64,000 nt of DNA from VFKU01 sp964620045 (GTDB taxonomy: Bacteria; Hydrogenedentota; Hydrogenedentia; Hydrogenedentales; GCA-2746185). The stretch spans positions 124,001-188,000 of the forward strand of contig CAZUJL010000002.1 in NCBI GenBank assembly GCA_964620045.1, in the 5' to 3' direction. Shown here one piece after another: positions 15,961 through 24,203 of the stretch. The notes beneath the pieces were generated by a model that searched no databases, was not told the origin of the DNA, and saw only the letters and a list, made by a program, of their open reading frames with translations. The translations under genes and the position numbers were made by a program. Each line of letters opens with the position of its first letter. Position 1 is the first letter of the stretch.

Positions 15961-17199
15961 TCAGATCTCTTCCATCGCGGCGCGGGGTTGCGGCATCGAG
16001 ACTTTCGATTCAACCGCGGCATCGGCCGCGTTCGCTTTTTTCATCAGACGCTTGCGCCGCCATTTGGCGATGTACATCACATACGCGGACACGGACAGGA
16101 AGCCGCTGGTCAGCGCGAAGAGCGTGAACGCCACGCGCACCGGCCACCCGCCGAAATTGCCGAAGTGCATCGGGTACGTGATGCGCATCACCTGGCTCAG
16201 CAACGGCAGCGCCTGCACATCGAGCACGTTCGCGGTCACCGGGTCCACCAGCGCCGCCCAGGGGCGCACGTTGTTCGGCGGATTGCTGGAGCGTGCCTGG
16301 ATGTAGAAATGCGCCTTGCTGTAGTAGCCACCCGGCCCGAATACGTCCGATATCTCCATGCCGGCGGGCAACGCCGCGGTGGCGGACGCGAACACGTTGT
16401 CCAGCGGCGCCCACTGCTCCGGTGCGGGCGGCTCCGCCTGCGTGTCGATGCCGAGCGTGGACTGCACTTCGCGCTGCACGAGCTCGCGCGAGATCGGCGC
16501 GCCCAGCGCTAGTACGAAACCGGTCCACGAAATCATCAGGTTGAACATCAGCGCCGTAATGCCGACCAGCTTGTGCATGTCGGCCGCCGTCATGTTCGTT
16601 TTCTTGCGCCACCGGATCGCGCCGAACGCCGCGCCTTTCACAAAAGGCCAATAGATGATCAAACCCGTGAGATTCGTCGCAAACATCGCCAGCGCCAGCA
16701 CGCCGGTGATGATGTAGCCGGTCGCGCCGAGCAACAAATGCGCGTGCAGGTCATACATCCAGTGGCTAAACGCATCACCGTGATCGGCGTCCGCCACCGT
16801 CGGTTGCTTGAGCACGTTGCCCGTGCTCGGATCGAGGTAGTACCACTGCGAGGTGCCCGGCGCGCCGCCCTCGCCGGCGAACGACGCCATCAGCAGCTCG
16901 GGTTCTTTTTCGTCTTCGTACACATACAAGCGCCCGAGGGTCGCCGGTTTGCCTTCGGCCTCGCTGATTTTCGCCAGCGACAACTCGAGTGACGCATGCT
17001 GCTCAGCCTTCGCATGCGGGAAAGAAGCGATCGCTTGTTCGTAGGGATCGGGACCGGTCTTGCCGCGCACGAAACGTTCGACATCCCAGCCGTAAATGAT
17101 CCAGGCACCCGTGATGCTGAAAATGAGGACGTTCACGCCGGTAATCAGGCCGGTCCACTTATGGATGGCGTATAAAACGCGGGTAGTGCGCGGCTTCAT
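15961..17199 (-). CDS. PepSY-associated TM helix membrane protein
   Basis: 412 aa. It has the PepSY-TM layout: TM1 with HKWTGLITG, a periplasmic PepSY-like region (about 50-150), a second TM with HLLLGATGYIITG, a third with HKLVGITALMFNLMISW, another periplasmic region (about 240-350) and a final TM near 365-390, followed by a basic cytoplasmic tail. Conserved His residues in the helices suggest heme or metal binding; relatives are linked to siderophore reduction and iron release. The gene forms an operon with the 62-aa membrane protein. Its promoter region holds elements described at 17211-17270. Confidence 0.88.
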   Translation of the reverse strand: MKPRTTRVLYAIHKWTGLITGVNVLIFSITGAWIIYGWDVERFVRGKTGPDPYEQAIASFPHAKAEQHASLELSLAKISEAEGKPATLGRLYVYEDEKEPELLMASFAGEGGAPGTSQWYYLDPSTGNVLKQPTVADADHGDAFSHWMYDLHAHLLLGATGYIITGVLALAMFATNLTGLIIYWPFVKGAAFGAIRWRKKTNMTAADMHKLVGITALMFNLMISWTGFVLALGAPISRELVQREVQSTLGIDTQAEPPAPEQWAPLDNVFASATAALPAGMEISDVFGPGGYYSKAHFYIQARSSNPPNNVRPWAALVDPVTANVLDVQALPLLSQVMRITYPMHFGNFGGWPVRVAFTLFALTSGFLSVSAYVMYIAKWRRKRLMKKANAADAAVESKVSMPQPRAAMEEI

Positions 17200-17210
17200 G
17201 CAGGCATCCG

Positions 17211-17270
17211 AACAATGATAAGGCTAATACAACGGACGATTAGCATACTTATCAAACGTTCAGAATGCAA
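17211..17270 (-). promoter_or_regulatory. PepSY gene promoter region with shared element and Fur-like half-sites
   Basis: On the minus strand TTGCAT (17265-17270) is followed after 17 bases by TATGCT, a plausible -35/-10 pair; the hexamer and spacer (17249-17270) match the element at 14784-14805. The region also contains AATGATAA (plus strand, 17213-17220), which resembles half of the Fur consensus, and GCATTATC just beyond at 17271. Iron control would fit the gene, but these are short matches in AT-rich DNA. Confidence 0.4.
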
Positions 17271-17298
17271 GCATTATCACGCAGGGCGCCGCGTCTGC

Positions 17299-18945
17299 TT
17301 AGCTCCTGCGCCGGCGGAGCGAAGCGACCGCGGCGGCAATCGTCAGCGCCGCAATGCCCAAGAGTGTTGTTTCTCGAAGCGGCAGCAGCGGAAAGTCGAG
17401 GGCGTCGTTCGGGTCCGTGCCGAACTCGAGTTCAATGAAGTCCCACACACCGTCGCCGTCGGTATCGGCGATGGCAGGGCTGGTGTTGTGGATGTTTACC
17501 TCGTCCGCGTCACTGAGCGTATCGCTGTCACTGTCCCACGAATCGGAGTTGGAACCGTACGTCGCTTCGTCGGCGTCGGAGAGATTATCGCCTTCATGAT
17601 CAGGCGCGAGAATTCCGGTCCAGCGGGAGAAAAGGATATCCCAGTCGCGGCGGTTACTCCCTTGGATACGAACGTCTTGCGCTGCTTCCCAGACAACAAG
17701 CCAATTTCCAGCACCATCCGCTTGCACGCAGGGGTTAAAATCGCCCCATTCCTCATGATTGATATCAGGCAACAAGCGGATGGGCTGCGCCCACGTGGCC
17801 CCGTTGTCGGAGGATCGCGCCATGTAATTGCGATCGTTCGCCTCAGGAGAGACGTTGACGTACTGCCGCCAACCAACCATCCAGTTTCCCGCGCGATCGG
17901 TCGTAAGTCGTGGCGATACATCGTAGACGAGAGCGCCGTCGGTGGCTCCAGCGGGATCCAGCAGAGCCGGTTCGGTCCACGTGGCGCCGTTGTTGCCGGA
18001 ACGCGATACCAGGAGGTCGTAATCGCTCCCTACCGTCCCACTGTCCGCATACCAAACAACAACCCAATGGTTGACTCCAAAGAGAATGTCCGGTTCATAG
18101 TCGATGGCCAGCGGGAGATCGTTTGTGGCGTCGATTGGGGCGGCATTGCTCCACGTTACGCCGTTGTCATCGGAGACGGCGAACACAATATCCTGATCTA
18201 GAGGACCGCCTTCAATAGCGCCCGAATGCCAGACCGTGATCCACCGGCCGGCGCCGTCTGTCGCCACGCGCGGCGCGCCATCCCAGATGCCGTCATTCAC
18301 TGGACTGACGTACCCAGCACTACTCCACGTCACACCACCGTCAGTGGAACGAGAGATCCTAATGTCTCCATTGAAAAAACGAGCCCACACCACGACCCAA
18401 TTCCCGGCACCGTCGGTGGCGATCGACGTTGGGTCACCGAAACCACTTAAACTTCCCCCAGTCCCGGGACCAAGCAGGCAGGGTTCCGACCAAGTAACAC
18501 CATTGTCGAGCGATAGCGACGCATAAATTTTACGCACCTCTCCGCTTGAAAGCGGAGGGACTTGTGACCACGTGGCGACCCACCGGCCGGCGCCATCAGT
18601 CACGATTTCGGGAGCGTTCTGCTGCAGCCTTTCTTCGGTCGGAGTTGGATCAATGGGCACCGGTGACGTCCACGTCGCGCCGTTATCGGATGATCGAGAT
18701 ACGGCAATACCCTGAAAATAATCCCCTGGGTCGAGTCCGATACGTTCCCACACCGCGACCCAGTTTCCCGATCCGTCACCCGCCGTACGCGGGAACTTGT
18801 CGACATGGAGTTCCGCGTCGGAATCGGTATTGAGTTGGGCGGGTGCCGTTCGCAGATAAAACTGCGCGCTGCTCGGCGATGCGAGCACGCAGAGGGCGAG
18901 TCCCATCGTTACGACTAGGGCAAGGCGTGTGCGGGTTGCGTGCAT
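17299..18945 (-). CDS. Secreted BNR/sialidase-like repeat protein with Tsp3-type calcium repeats and C-terminal anchor
   Basis: 548 aa. Signal peptide (MHATRTRLALVVTMGLALCV...SSAQF); then about ten repeats built around DGAGNWVAVW and RSSDNGATW, i.e. Asp-box/BNR-like beta-propeller blades without a visible sialidase Arg triad. Near the C-terminus come Asp-rich thrombospondin type-3-like repeats (DSDSDTLSDADE, DTDGDGVWDFIE) that bind calcium, followed by a hydrophobic helix and RRRRS tail, a layout like IPTL/PEP-CTERM-type surface anchors. An AGGAG lies before the ATG. Function unknown, probably cell-surface binding or display. Confidence 0.78.
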   Translation of the reverse strand: MHATRTRLALVVTMGLALCVLASPSSAQFYLRTAPAQLNTDSDAELHVDKFPRTAGDGSGNWVAVWERIGLDPGDYFQGIAVSRSSDNGATWTSPVPIDPTPTEERLQQNAPEIVTDGAGRWVATWSQVPPLSSGEVRKIYASLSLDNGVTWSEPCLLGPGTGGSLSGFGDPTSIATDGAGNWVVVWARFFNGDIRISRSTDGGVTWSSAGYVSPVNDGIWDGAPRVATDGAGRWITVWHSGAIEGGPLDQDIVFAVSDDNGVTWSNAAPIDATNDLPLAIDYEPDILFGVNHWVVVWYADSGTVGSDYDLLVSRSGNNGATWTEPALLDPAGATDGALVYDVSPRLTTDRAGNWMVGWRQYVNVSPEANDRNYMARSSDNGATWAQPIRLLPDINHEEWGDFNPCVQADGAGNWLVVWEAAQDVRIQGSNRRDWDILFSRWTGILAPDHEGDNLSDADEATYGSNSDSWDSDSDTLSDADEVNIHNTSPAIADTDGDGVWDFIELEFGTDPNDALDFPLLPLRETTLLGIAALTIAAAVASLRRRRS

Positions 18946-19014
18946 TGTCGACCTACTCCTATAAAAATCTGCTAAGGCAAAACCATTTTTATGCTACGAC
19001 GGCGCGTACAGAGG

Positions 19015-20661
19015 TCACGATTTCGATCTCCGTACGCGATGCTTTATCGTGACGAAAACCGCGCCGATGAGAACAAGCGCCATGGCGCCGAATAGCACTG
19101 AACTTGGCGAAATCGGCAGCACGGGAAAGTCGAAGGGATCGTTCGGATCGGTGCCGAGGGTGAGTTCGATGAAGTCCCACACCCCGTCGCCGTCGGTATC
19201 CGCGACGAGCGGATTTGTGTTGTGGGTATTGACCTCTTCCTCGTCACTGAGGGTGTCGTTGTCGGAATCCCAGAGATCGATGTTCGTGCCGGCGGTGACT
19301 TCATCGGTATCGGAAAGATTGTCCCCATCGCGATCGGGTTCCAGGATGTTATTCCAGCGCGTGTAGTAAATTTCGACGTCGCTGTCGTCCGCAAGGACAT
19401 CGGCGATGAACTCCCAGAAAACCATCCATGTGCCCGCGCCGTCGGTGGTAACGTGCGGCGGCGTGGGAGTGCCTTGCGAATGAAGCGTGGCATCCACGTA
19501 GACAGTTGTATCTGGACCCCAAGTCGCACCGTTATCGGACGATCGGGCAATGAAGTCGCTTCTGGTGAAGTAATTCCAACTAGCGATCCAGTTGCCGGCG
19601 CCATCGGTGACAATGTCGGGACTGTAGTCCGAATGGATGTCGGTTGCGGCGTTGGCGTTGACTGGAACCGGGGCCGTCCACGTTAGGCCGTTGTCGGTTG
19701 ACGTTGCGGAAAAGACATCCTTATCGTTGCCGAACGGCGTATCGATCGCACTCCAAACAACGATCCAATTCCCCGATTCGTCGGTTGCGATATTGGGTTC
19801 GTCTTCGAAAACGGTGTCGTCGTCGGCATTCGGACTCACGGCACCCGGGGTGCTCCAGGTGGCGCCGTTGTCGGTTGAACGGGATACCAGGATGTCCGGT
19901 TCAAATGGGTCGCCCGACTGATTTTCGGAGGGTCCGTTCCAGACAGCGAGCCAGTTTCCCGCGCCGTCGCTGGCAATGCGTGCATTGCCCTCGGAAAAGG
20001 TGGTGTCCGTGAGGGTGCTTGGCGCCGACCAACTAACACCGTTATCGATCGAGTGCGCAACACGAACATCGAAATCGAACGCGTTTCCCTGCCACAGGGC
20101 AACCCAGTTGCCGGTGCCATCGGTGGCGATGTCGGGAAAGGTGATGCCGTCGAAGCCCGCGATGTTATCGAGAAGTGCGGGGGTTGACCACGTCGCGCCG
20201 TTGTCGGTCGAACGCGATCGGTAGTAGTCGTAGGAATAGGTGTTGTCGTCCGCGTCTACATCGCGCGCCCACACGACGATCCACGTGCCTGCGCCGTCTG
20301 TCGCCAATTCGGGAGCGGTATCGACAAATCCATCGGTATCGCCGTTTGCCACCAGAAGCGCGGGGGCCGTCCACGTGGCGCCGTTGTCGCTGGAGCGCGC
20401 AACCATCAGGTGAGCGATATCGTTCTGCGAAGTAGGTTCATTGCCGCCTTCGAACCATAGGTGCCAAACCGCCACCCAATTTCCCGCGCCGTCGCCTTTG
20501 ATGCTGCCAAGGCTGTCGATGTTCGTGTCGATCGCTGCATTGGTGTTGAGCGTTGCGGGTGCCGTGCGCGATTGAAACTGCGCGGTGCTCGGCAGTGAGA
20601 GCAGGCAGAAAGCAAGCGCCGCCGTAATTACCAAGGTGAGGCGTGTGCGGGTCGCGTGCAT
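19015..20661 (-). CDS. Secreted BNR/sialidase-like repeat protein with Tsp3-type calcium repeats, paralogue
   Basis: Exactly the same length (548 aa) and plan as the downstream neighbour at 17299: signal peptide starting MHATRTRLTLVIT, DGAGNW/DGTGNWVALW blades with RSTDNGATWS, Tsp3-like DSDNDTLSDEEE and DTDGDGVWDFIELTLGTDPND, a hydrophobic helix and a basic tail HRVRRSKS. The calcium-repeat and signal parts are closely similar, the blades less so, which points to a tandem duplication followed by divergence. GGAG is placed before the ATG. The 69 bases between the two genes could carry a separate promoter. Confidence 0.78.
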   Translation of the reverse strand: MHATRTRLTLVITAALAFCLLSLPSTAQFQSRTAPATLNTNAAIDTNIDSLGSIKGDGAGNWVAVWHLWFEGGNEPTSQNDIAHLMVARSSDNGATWTAPALLVANGDTDGFVDTAPELATDGAGTWIVVWARDVDADDNTYSYDYYRSRSTDNGATWSTPALLDNIAGFDGITFPDIATDGTGNWVALWQGNAFDFDVRVAHSIDNGVSWSAPSTLTDTTFSEGNARIASDGAGNWLAVWNGPSENQSGDPFEPDILVSRSTDNGATWSTPGAVSPNADDDTVFEDEPNIATDESGNWIVVWSAIDTPFGNDKDVFSATSTDNGLTWTAPVPVNANAATDIHSDYSPDIVTDGAGNWIASWNYFTRSDFIARSSDNGATWGPDTTVYVDATLHSQGTPTPPHVTTDGAGTWMVFWEFIADVLADDSDVEIYYTRWNNILEPDRDGDNLSDTDEVTAGTNIDLWDSDNDTLSDEEEVNTHNTNPLVADTDGDGVWDFIELTLGTDPNDPFDFPVLPISPSSVLFGAMALVLIGAVFVTIKHRVRRSKS

Positions 20662-20830
20662 CGTTCAGGTACTCCGATGAGGACAGTTACGATGAACCAT
20701 AATACCGCGCAAACATAAATTAGGCAAATACATTTTTTACGTAAATAAGGGTGACAAACACGGAGTTTGGGCGCAATTTTCACGATTTGGTGCCGAGGGC
20801 AATGGATGGAGGAGGCGCGTGCGCGCCTAT

Positions 20831-22528
20831 TTAGGGCAGCACAAACGCCAGGATCGCGTCCGCCGCGGGCGGGTTGTCGCGATCGCGGCGGAGATAGCGG
20901 ATGCCGCCGGCGGCGACGGCGATGTACTGCTTGCCGTCGAGCTGGTAGGTCATGCAGGCCGAGTTCGCGCCGGCCTCGGTGGTGTGGCTCCAGAGGTGCG
21001 TGCCGGTGCGCGCGTCCCATGCGCTGAATTTATTGTCGGTCTCCCCGGCGAACACGAGTCCGCCCGCGGTTGTGAGCACGCCGCTGAAGAGCGGCTCGGC
21101 GGTCCTCGTTTCCCACACCACTTTTCCCGTGATCGGATCGATCGCGTTCACGATGCCGTAGGGATCGACGTCTTCCGTGGAGAACGCCGCATTGCCGTTC
21201 TGATAGGTCGCATTCGGCCGGAACTGCTGTCCCGGCTTCGTGACCATTTTCATCGGCCAGTGCATGCTCGCCGAATACACGAAGCCCGTCTGCGGGTTGA
21301 ACGAAGCGGGTGACCAGTTCGTGCCGCCCGCGCTGCCCGGCGCGATCACGACGCCCTCCGGCGTCAGCGGCGCGAGGAAATTCATCTGCGGCGTGTAAGG
21401 GTCGGAGATTTTGAGCAGCGCGCCCGTCTCGCGGTTGAACAGATAGAAGTAGCCGATTTTTGTAAACAAGCCGACGGCGGGCGTCTTGGCGCCGTTCCAG
21501 TCCACATCGAACAGCAGCGGAGGCGTGCCGCCGTCGTAGTCCCACATGTCGTGCGGCACGTATTGATAGCCCCACGCGAGGGTGCCGTTGTCGACGCGAA
21601 TCGCGCAAATGGCATCGCCCCACAGGTTGTCGCCGGGGCGCACCGTTCCGTCGTAATCCGGCCCCGGATTGCCGGTGGTCACATAAATGAGGCGACGCTG
21701 CGGATCGAGCGACGGCGTCGTCCAGATCGGCGCGCCGCCCTGCTTCCACGCATCGGGATATTTTTCGACCGCCGCTTTCTCGGCCGCGATGTCGCGATTG
21801 AGCGGCAGGCCCACGCCCGGCAGCGTTTCCTGCCACGTGCCGTACCATCCGCCCTCCTCGGGCGACGGAATCGAGTACCATGTCCACAGCAGCTTTCCCG
21901 AATCGGCATCAAAGGCTTTCAGAAATCCGCGGATGCCGTATTCGCCGCCGGCCGCGCCAAGAATGATTTTGTTGTCGAACGCGAGCGGCGCGCTGGTCTG
22001 GCTGTAGCCCTCGCCGCCGTTGCCGGTCGAGACCGTCCACACGATTTTGCCGTCGCTTTGGTTCAGGCAATGAAGGTTCGCGTCGATCGTCGAAACGTAT
22101 ACCTTGTCTTTGTAGAGCGTCGCGCCGCGGTTGTTCGCGCCGCAGCAAAACATGCTCGGCCCCTGCGCCAGCGAGACACGCCACAGTTCCTTGCCCGTGC
22201 GCGCATCGAGTTTCATCACATGCTGATCGCGATCCACGCGCGGCGTCGTGATGTACATCGCGCCATCGACGACGACCGGCGTTGTCTCATAGGCCGAGGT
22301 CGGCCGATGCAGGCCGGTGTGGTAAACCCACGCCGGCTTCAGGGTTTTTACGTTCTCCGCCGAAATCTGATCGAGGTCGCTGTAGCGGATCTGGCTGTAG
22401 TCCCCGCCGTAAAAGGGCCACGTCGCCGGATCGCCGCGGTGTCCCTTGGTGAGCGTGTCGTCGGTTACTTGCGCCGATGCGAATCCGGCGCACGCCAGCG
22501 CCAGTGCGAGAAGCATGCGAATTTTCAC
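20831..22528 (-). CDS. PQQ-dependent alcohol dehydrogenase-type quinoprotein
   Basis: About 565 aa, periplasmic. GTG 22528 is taken as start: TGGAGAG lies ten bases upstream and the resulting MKIRMLLALALACAGFASA is a clean signal peptide. The eight-bladed propeller shows TGKELWRVSL and other PQQ-enzyme repeats, adjacent Cys128-Cys129 (MFCCGANNRG) forming the vicinal disulfide over PQQ, and PHDMWDYDGG with the calcium/catalytic Asp region. Family members oxidise primary alcohols or related substrates and pass electrons to cytochrome c. There is no fused heme domain and no pqq biosynthesis or cytochrome gene in the window. Substrate not predictable. Confidence 0.88.
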   Translation of the reverse strand: MKIRMLLALALACAGFASAQVTDDTLTKGHRGDPATWPFYGGDYSQIRYSDLDQISAENVKTLKPAWVYHTGLHRPTSAYETTPVVVDGAMYITTPRVDRDQHVMKLDARTGKELWRVSLAQGPSMFCCGANNRGATLYKDKVYVSTIDANLHCLNQSDGKIVWTVSTGNGGEGYSQTSAPLAFDNKIILGAAGGEYGIRGFLKAFDADSGKLLWTWYSIPSPEEGGWYGTWQETLPGVGLPLNRDIAAEKAAVEKYPDAWKQGGAPIWTTPSLDPQRRLIYVTTGNPGPDYDGTVRPGDNLWGDAICAIRVDNGTLAWGYQYVPHDMWDYDGGTPPLLFDVDWNGAKTPAVGLFTKIGYFYLFNRETGALLKISDPYTPQMNFLAPLTPEGVVIAPGSAGGTNWSPASFNPQTGFVYSASMHWPMKMVTKPGQQFRPNATYQNGNAAFSTEDVDPYGIVNAIDPITGKVVWETRTAEPLFSGVLTTAGGLVFAGETDNKFSAWDARTGTHLWSHTTEAGANSACMTYQLDGKQYIAVAAGGIRYLRRDRDNPPAADAILAFVLP

Positions 22529-22676
22529 GCCGTGAACTCTCCAGAATGATGGATGGAGCCTATACCTTCGCGCGCATCGGGGCAACGTACACGTATGTTT
22601 ATGAGTCATGCCGCGCATTGCGTTTGGTGCGAGCGTTTGTTAGCGTTGCCGCGCCCACCCAACGGCGGGAGGTGGC

Positions 22677-24164
22677 ATGACGAAACTGCAGCACGGCATA
22701 GCAATCGGTGTGTTGGCGATACTGGCCGCGTGCACGCCCGCGGAACGCCCCGCCGAAACGCCACAGGCGCCCGCTGAATCGGCGGCGCCGGTTGCCACAG
22801 CATCACCCGCTGCGGCCGAGTCCGCTGCACCGGTCGCCTCGTTAAAGGATTTCGATGTCGTTTTGGTGGTCGTGGATGGCTTGCGGGCCGATCGCGCAGC
22901 CGATGCGACCGTCGCGCCCTTCATGGGTGAACTCGCCAGCCACGGCGTGAATTTTACGAATGCCGCCGCCAGTTCTTCGCACGTGCTCCAGTCGCTGGCG
23001 TCGCTGTTTACGGGCATGTTGCCGACCAACGGCGGCACCATCGGCGTGTACGAAGCCGAACCACACGACGAAACCACCACGCTCGCGGAGTATTTTCAGC
23101 AGAAGGGTTACTACACCGGCCTGCTCGCCAATCATCCCGCGATTCAGGGCAAGGGGTTCACGCAGGGGTTTGAAGAGGTCCAGATCGCGCAGGCCGGGCA
23201 GACGCTGGATGATGCGCTGCTGGTCAAGCGCGCCGCTGAATTTCTAAAGGACGCCGCCGACGATCGGATCTTCCTGTACGTGCATTTCGCGGGACCGCTC
23301 GCGTCGAAGCTCTACCACGGTGGCGACGCCGGCGCGGGGCCGCTCAGCGTGCGCGAATACGGTGCCAATCCGACCCAGCCCGCCGATGCCGCGCGTGCGA
23401 CGGCGACCGTCGCGGAGTACGACGCGGCCGTCCACGCGGCCGACGCGCAAGTGCACGCGCTCGTCGACACACTAAAGGCTGCCGGGCGGAACAATACGCT
23501 GCTCGTTGTCACTTCGCTGCACGGTTTTGAACTCTTTGAGCACGGCTATCTTGGCGCCGGCTGGACGCTGTACGACGAATCGATCCGCGTGCCGTTGATT
23601 CTGAGCGCGCCGGGTGCGTTGCCCGCGCAAGCATCCGATGCGCAAGTAGGGCTTGTGGACGTGTTGCCCACCACGCTGGCGCTGCTGGAACTGGGCGCGG
23701 GCGCGGCGAACTTGGACGGCGCAGCCGCACTCGTGCCCGGAGTCGCGGGCGTTCAAATCGATCCGGCGCGGCCGCGCATTGCGGAGCTGGTCATTCCGGA
23801 GCGCTGCATCCTTCGCACGGTTTCGCAAGGTGAGTGGAGCTATCTCGCGTCAAGCCTGTGGGCCGAGCCAAAGGATCGACTGGCCGTGGCCGAGGCGCAC
23901 CGCGCGACGGCCAACGCATACGTCAGCGGGGAGCGCGCGGTGCCGCCGCTGTGGGGCGCCGAGGCGCGCGAGGCCGTATTTAAGAATGGCGCTGAGGTGT
24001 CGTTGCCCGACAACGAGCAAGCGCGCGCGTCACTCTCGATGACGCTGGATGAGTATCGCCAGCGTTGCGAGCAAACGGGCATCGCGCCGCGCGGCGCGAC
24101 GAAATCCGTGTCGGCGGTGGACCCGGAAAAAGTGCAGAACCTGGAAAGTCTTGGCTATTTATAG
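22677..24164 (+). CDS. Sulfatase-fold lipoprotein lacking active-site residues
   Basis: 495 aa. GGGAGG precedes the ATG; a signal peptide ends in the lipobox LAAC with Cys19. The alkaline-phosphatase/sulfatase fold is recognisable by DVVLVVVDGLRADR (metal Asp67), SLASLFTGMLPTNGG and VVTSLHGFELFEHG. However the nucleophile segment, normally C/S/T-x-P-S-R or SSWTxPS, reads SHVLQS (101-106), and the metal ligand Asp of SDHG is Leu281. So catalysis by the standard mechanism is unlikely. The C-terminus ends LGYL. It is followed 39 bases later by an arylsulfotransferase, suggesting a role around sulfated compounds, perhaps as a binding protein. Confidence 0.8.
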   Translation: MTKLQHGIAIGVLAILAACTPAERPAETPQAPAESAAPVATASPAAAESAAPVASLKDFDVVLVVVDGLRADRAADATVAPFMGELASHGVNFTNAAASSSHVLQSLASLFTGMLPTNGGTIGVYEAEPHDETTTLAEYFQQKGYYTGLLANHPAIQGKGFTQGFEEVQIAQAGQTLDDALLVKRAAEFLKDAADDRIFLYVHFAGPLASKLYHGGDAGAGPLSVREYGANPTQPADAARATATVAEYDAAVHAADAQVHALVDTLKAAGRNNTLLVVTSLHGFELFEHGYLGAGWTLYDESIRVPLILSAPGALPAQASDAQVGLVDVLPTTLALLELGAGAANLDGAAALVPGVAGVQIDPARPRIAELVIPERCILRTVSQGEWSYLASSLWAEPKDRLAVAEAHRATANAYVSGERAVPPLWGAEAREAVFKNGAEVSLPDNEQARASLSMTLDEYRQRCEQTGIAPRGATKSVSAVDPEKVQNLESLGYL

Positions 24165-24203
24165 TCTCAGTGTGCGGCGAACAATGACCATGGATACGAG
24201 GGC

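Noticed and set aside
17249..17270. CTGAAC motif shared by the PepSY/DUF4198 element and the LexA operator half-site
   Set aside because: Only six bases agree and there is no inverted partner, so inclusion of these genes in the SOS regulon is not supported.
17299..20661. Regularly recurring GC-rich units that resemble a CRISPR or minisatellite
   Set aside because: They encode the GNWVAVW and DNGATW protein repeats of the BNR-like proteins; spacing and sequence vary with the reading frame and no constant repeat/spacer structure exists.
20813..20828. Hairpin AGGCGC/GCGCCT after the PQQ dehydrogenase as terminator
   Set aside because: Short stem, no T-run on the minus strand; not strong enough to report as a terminator.
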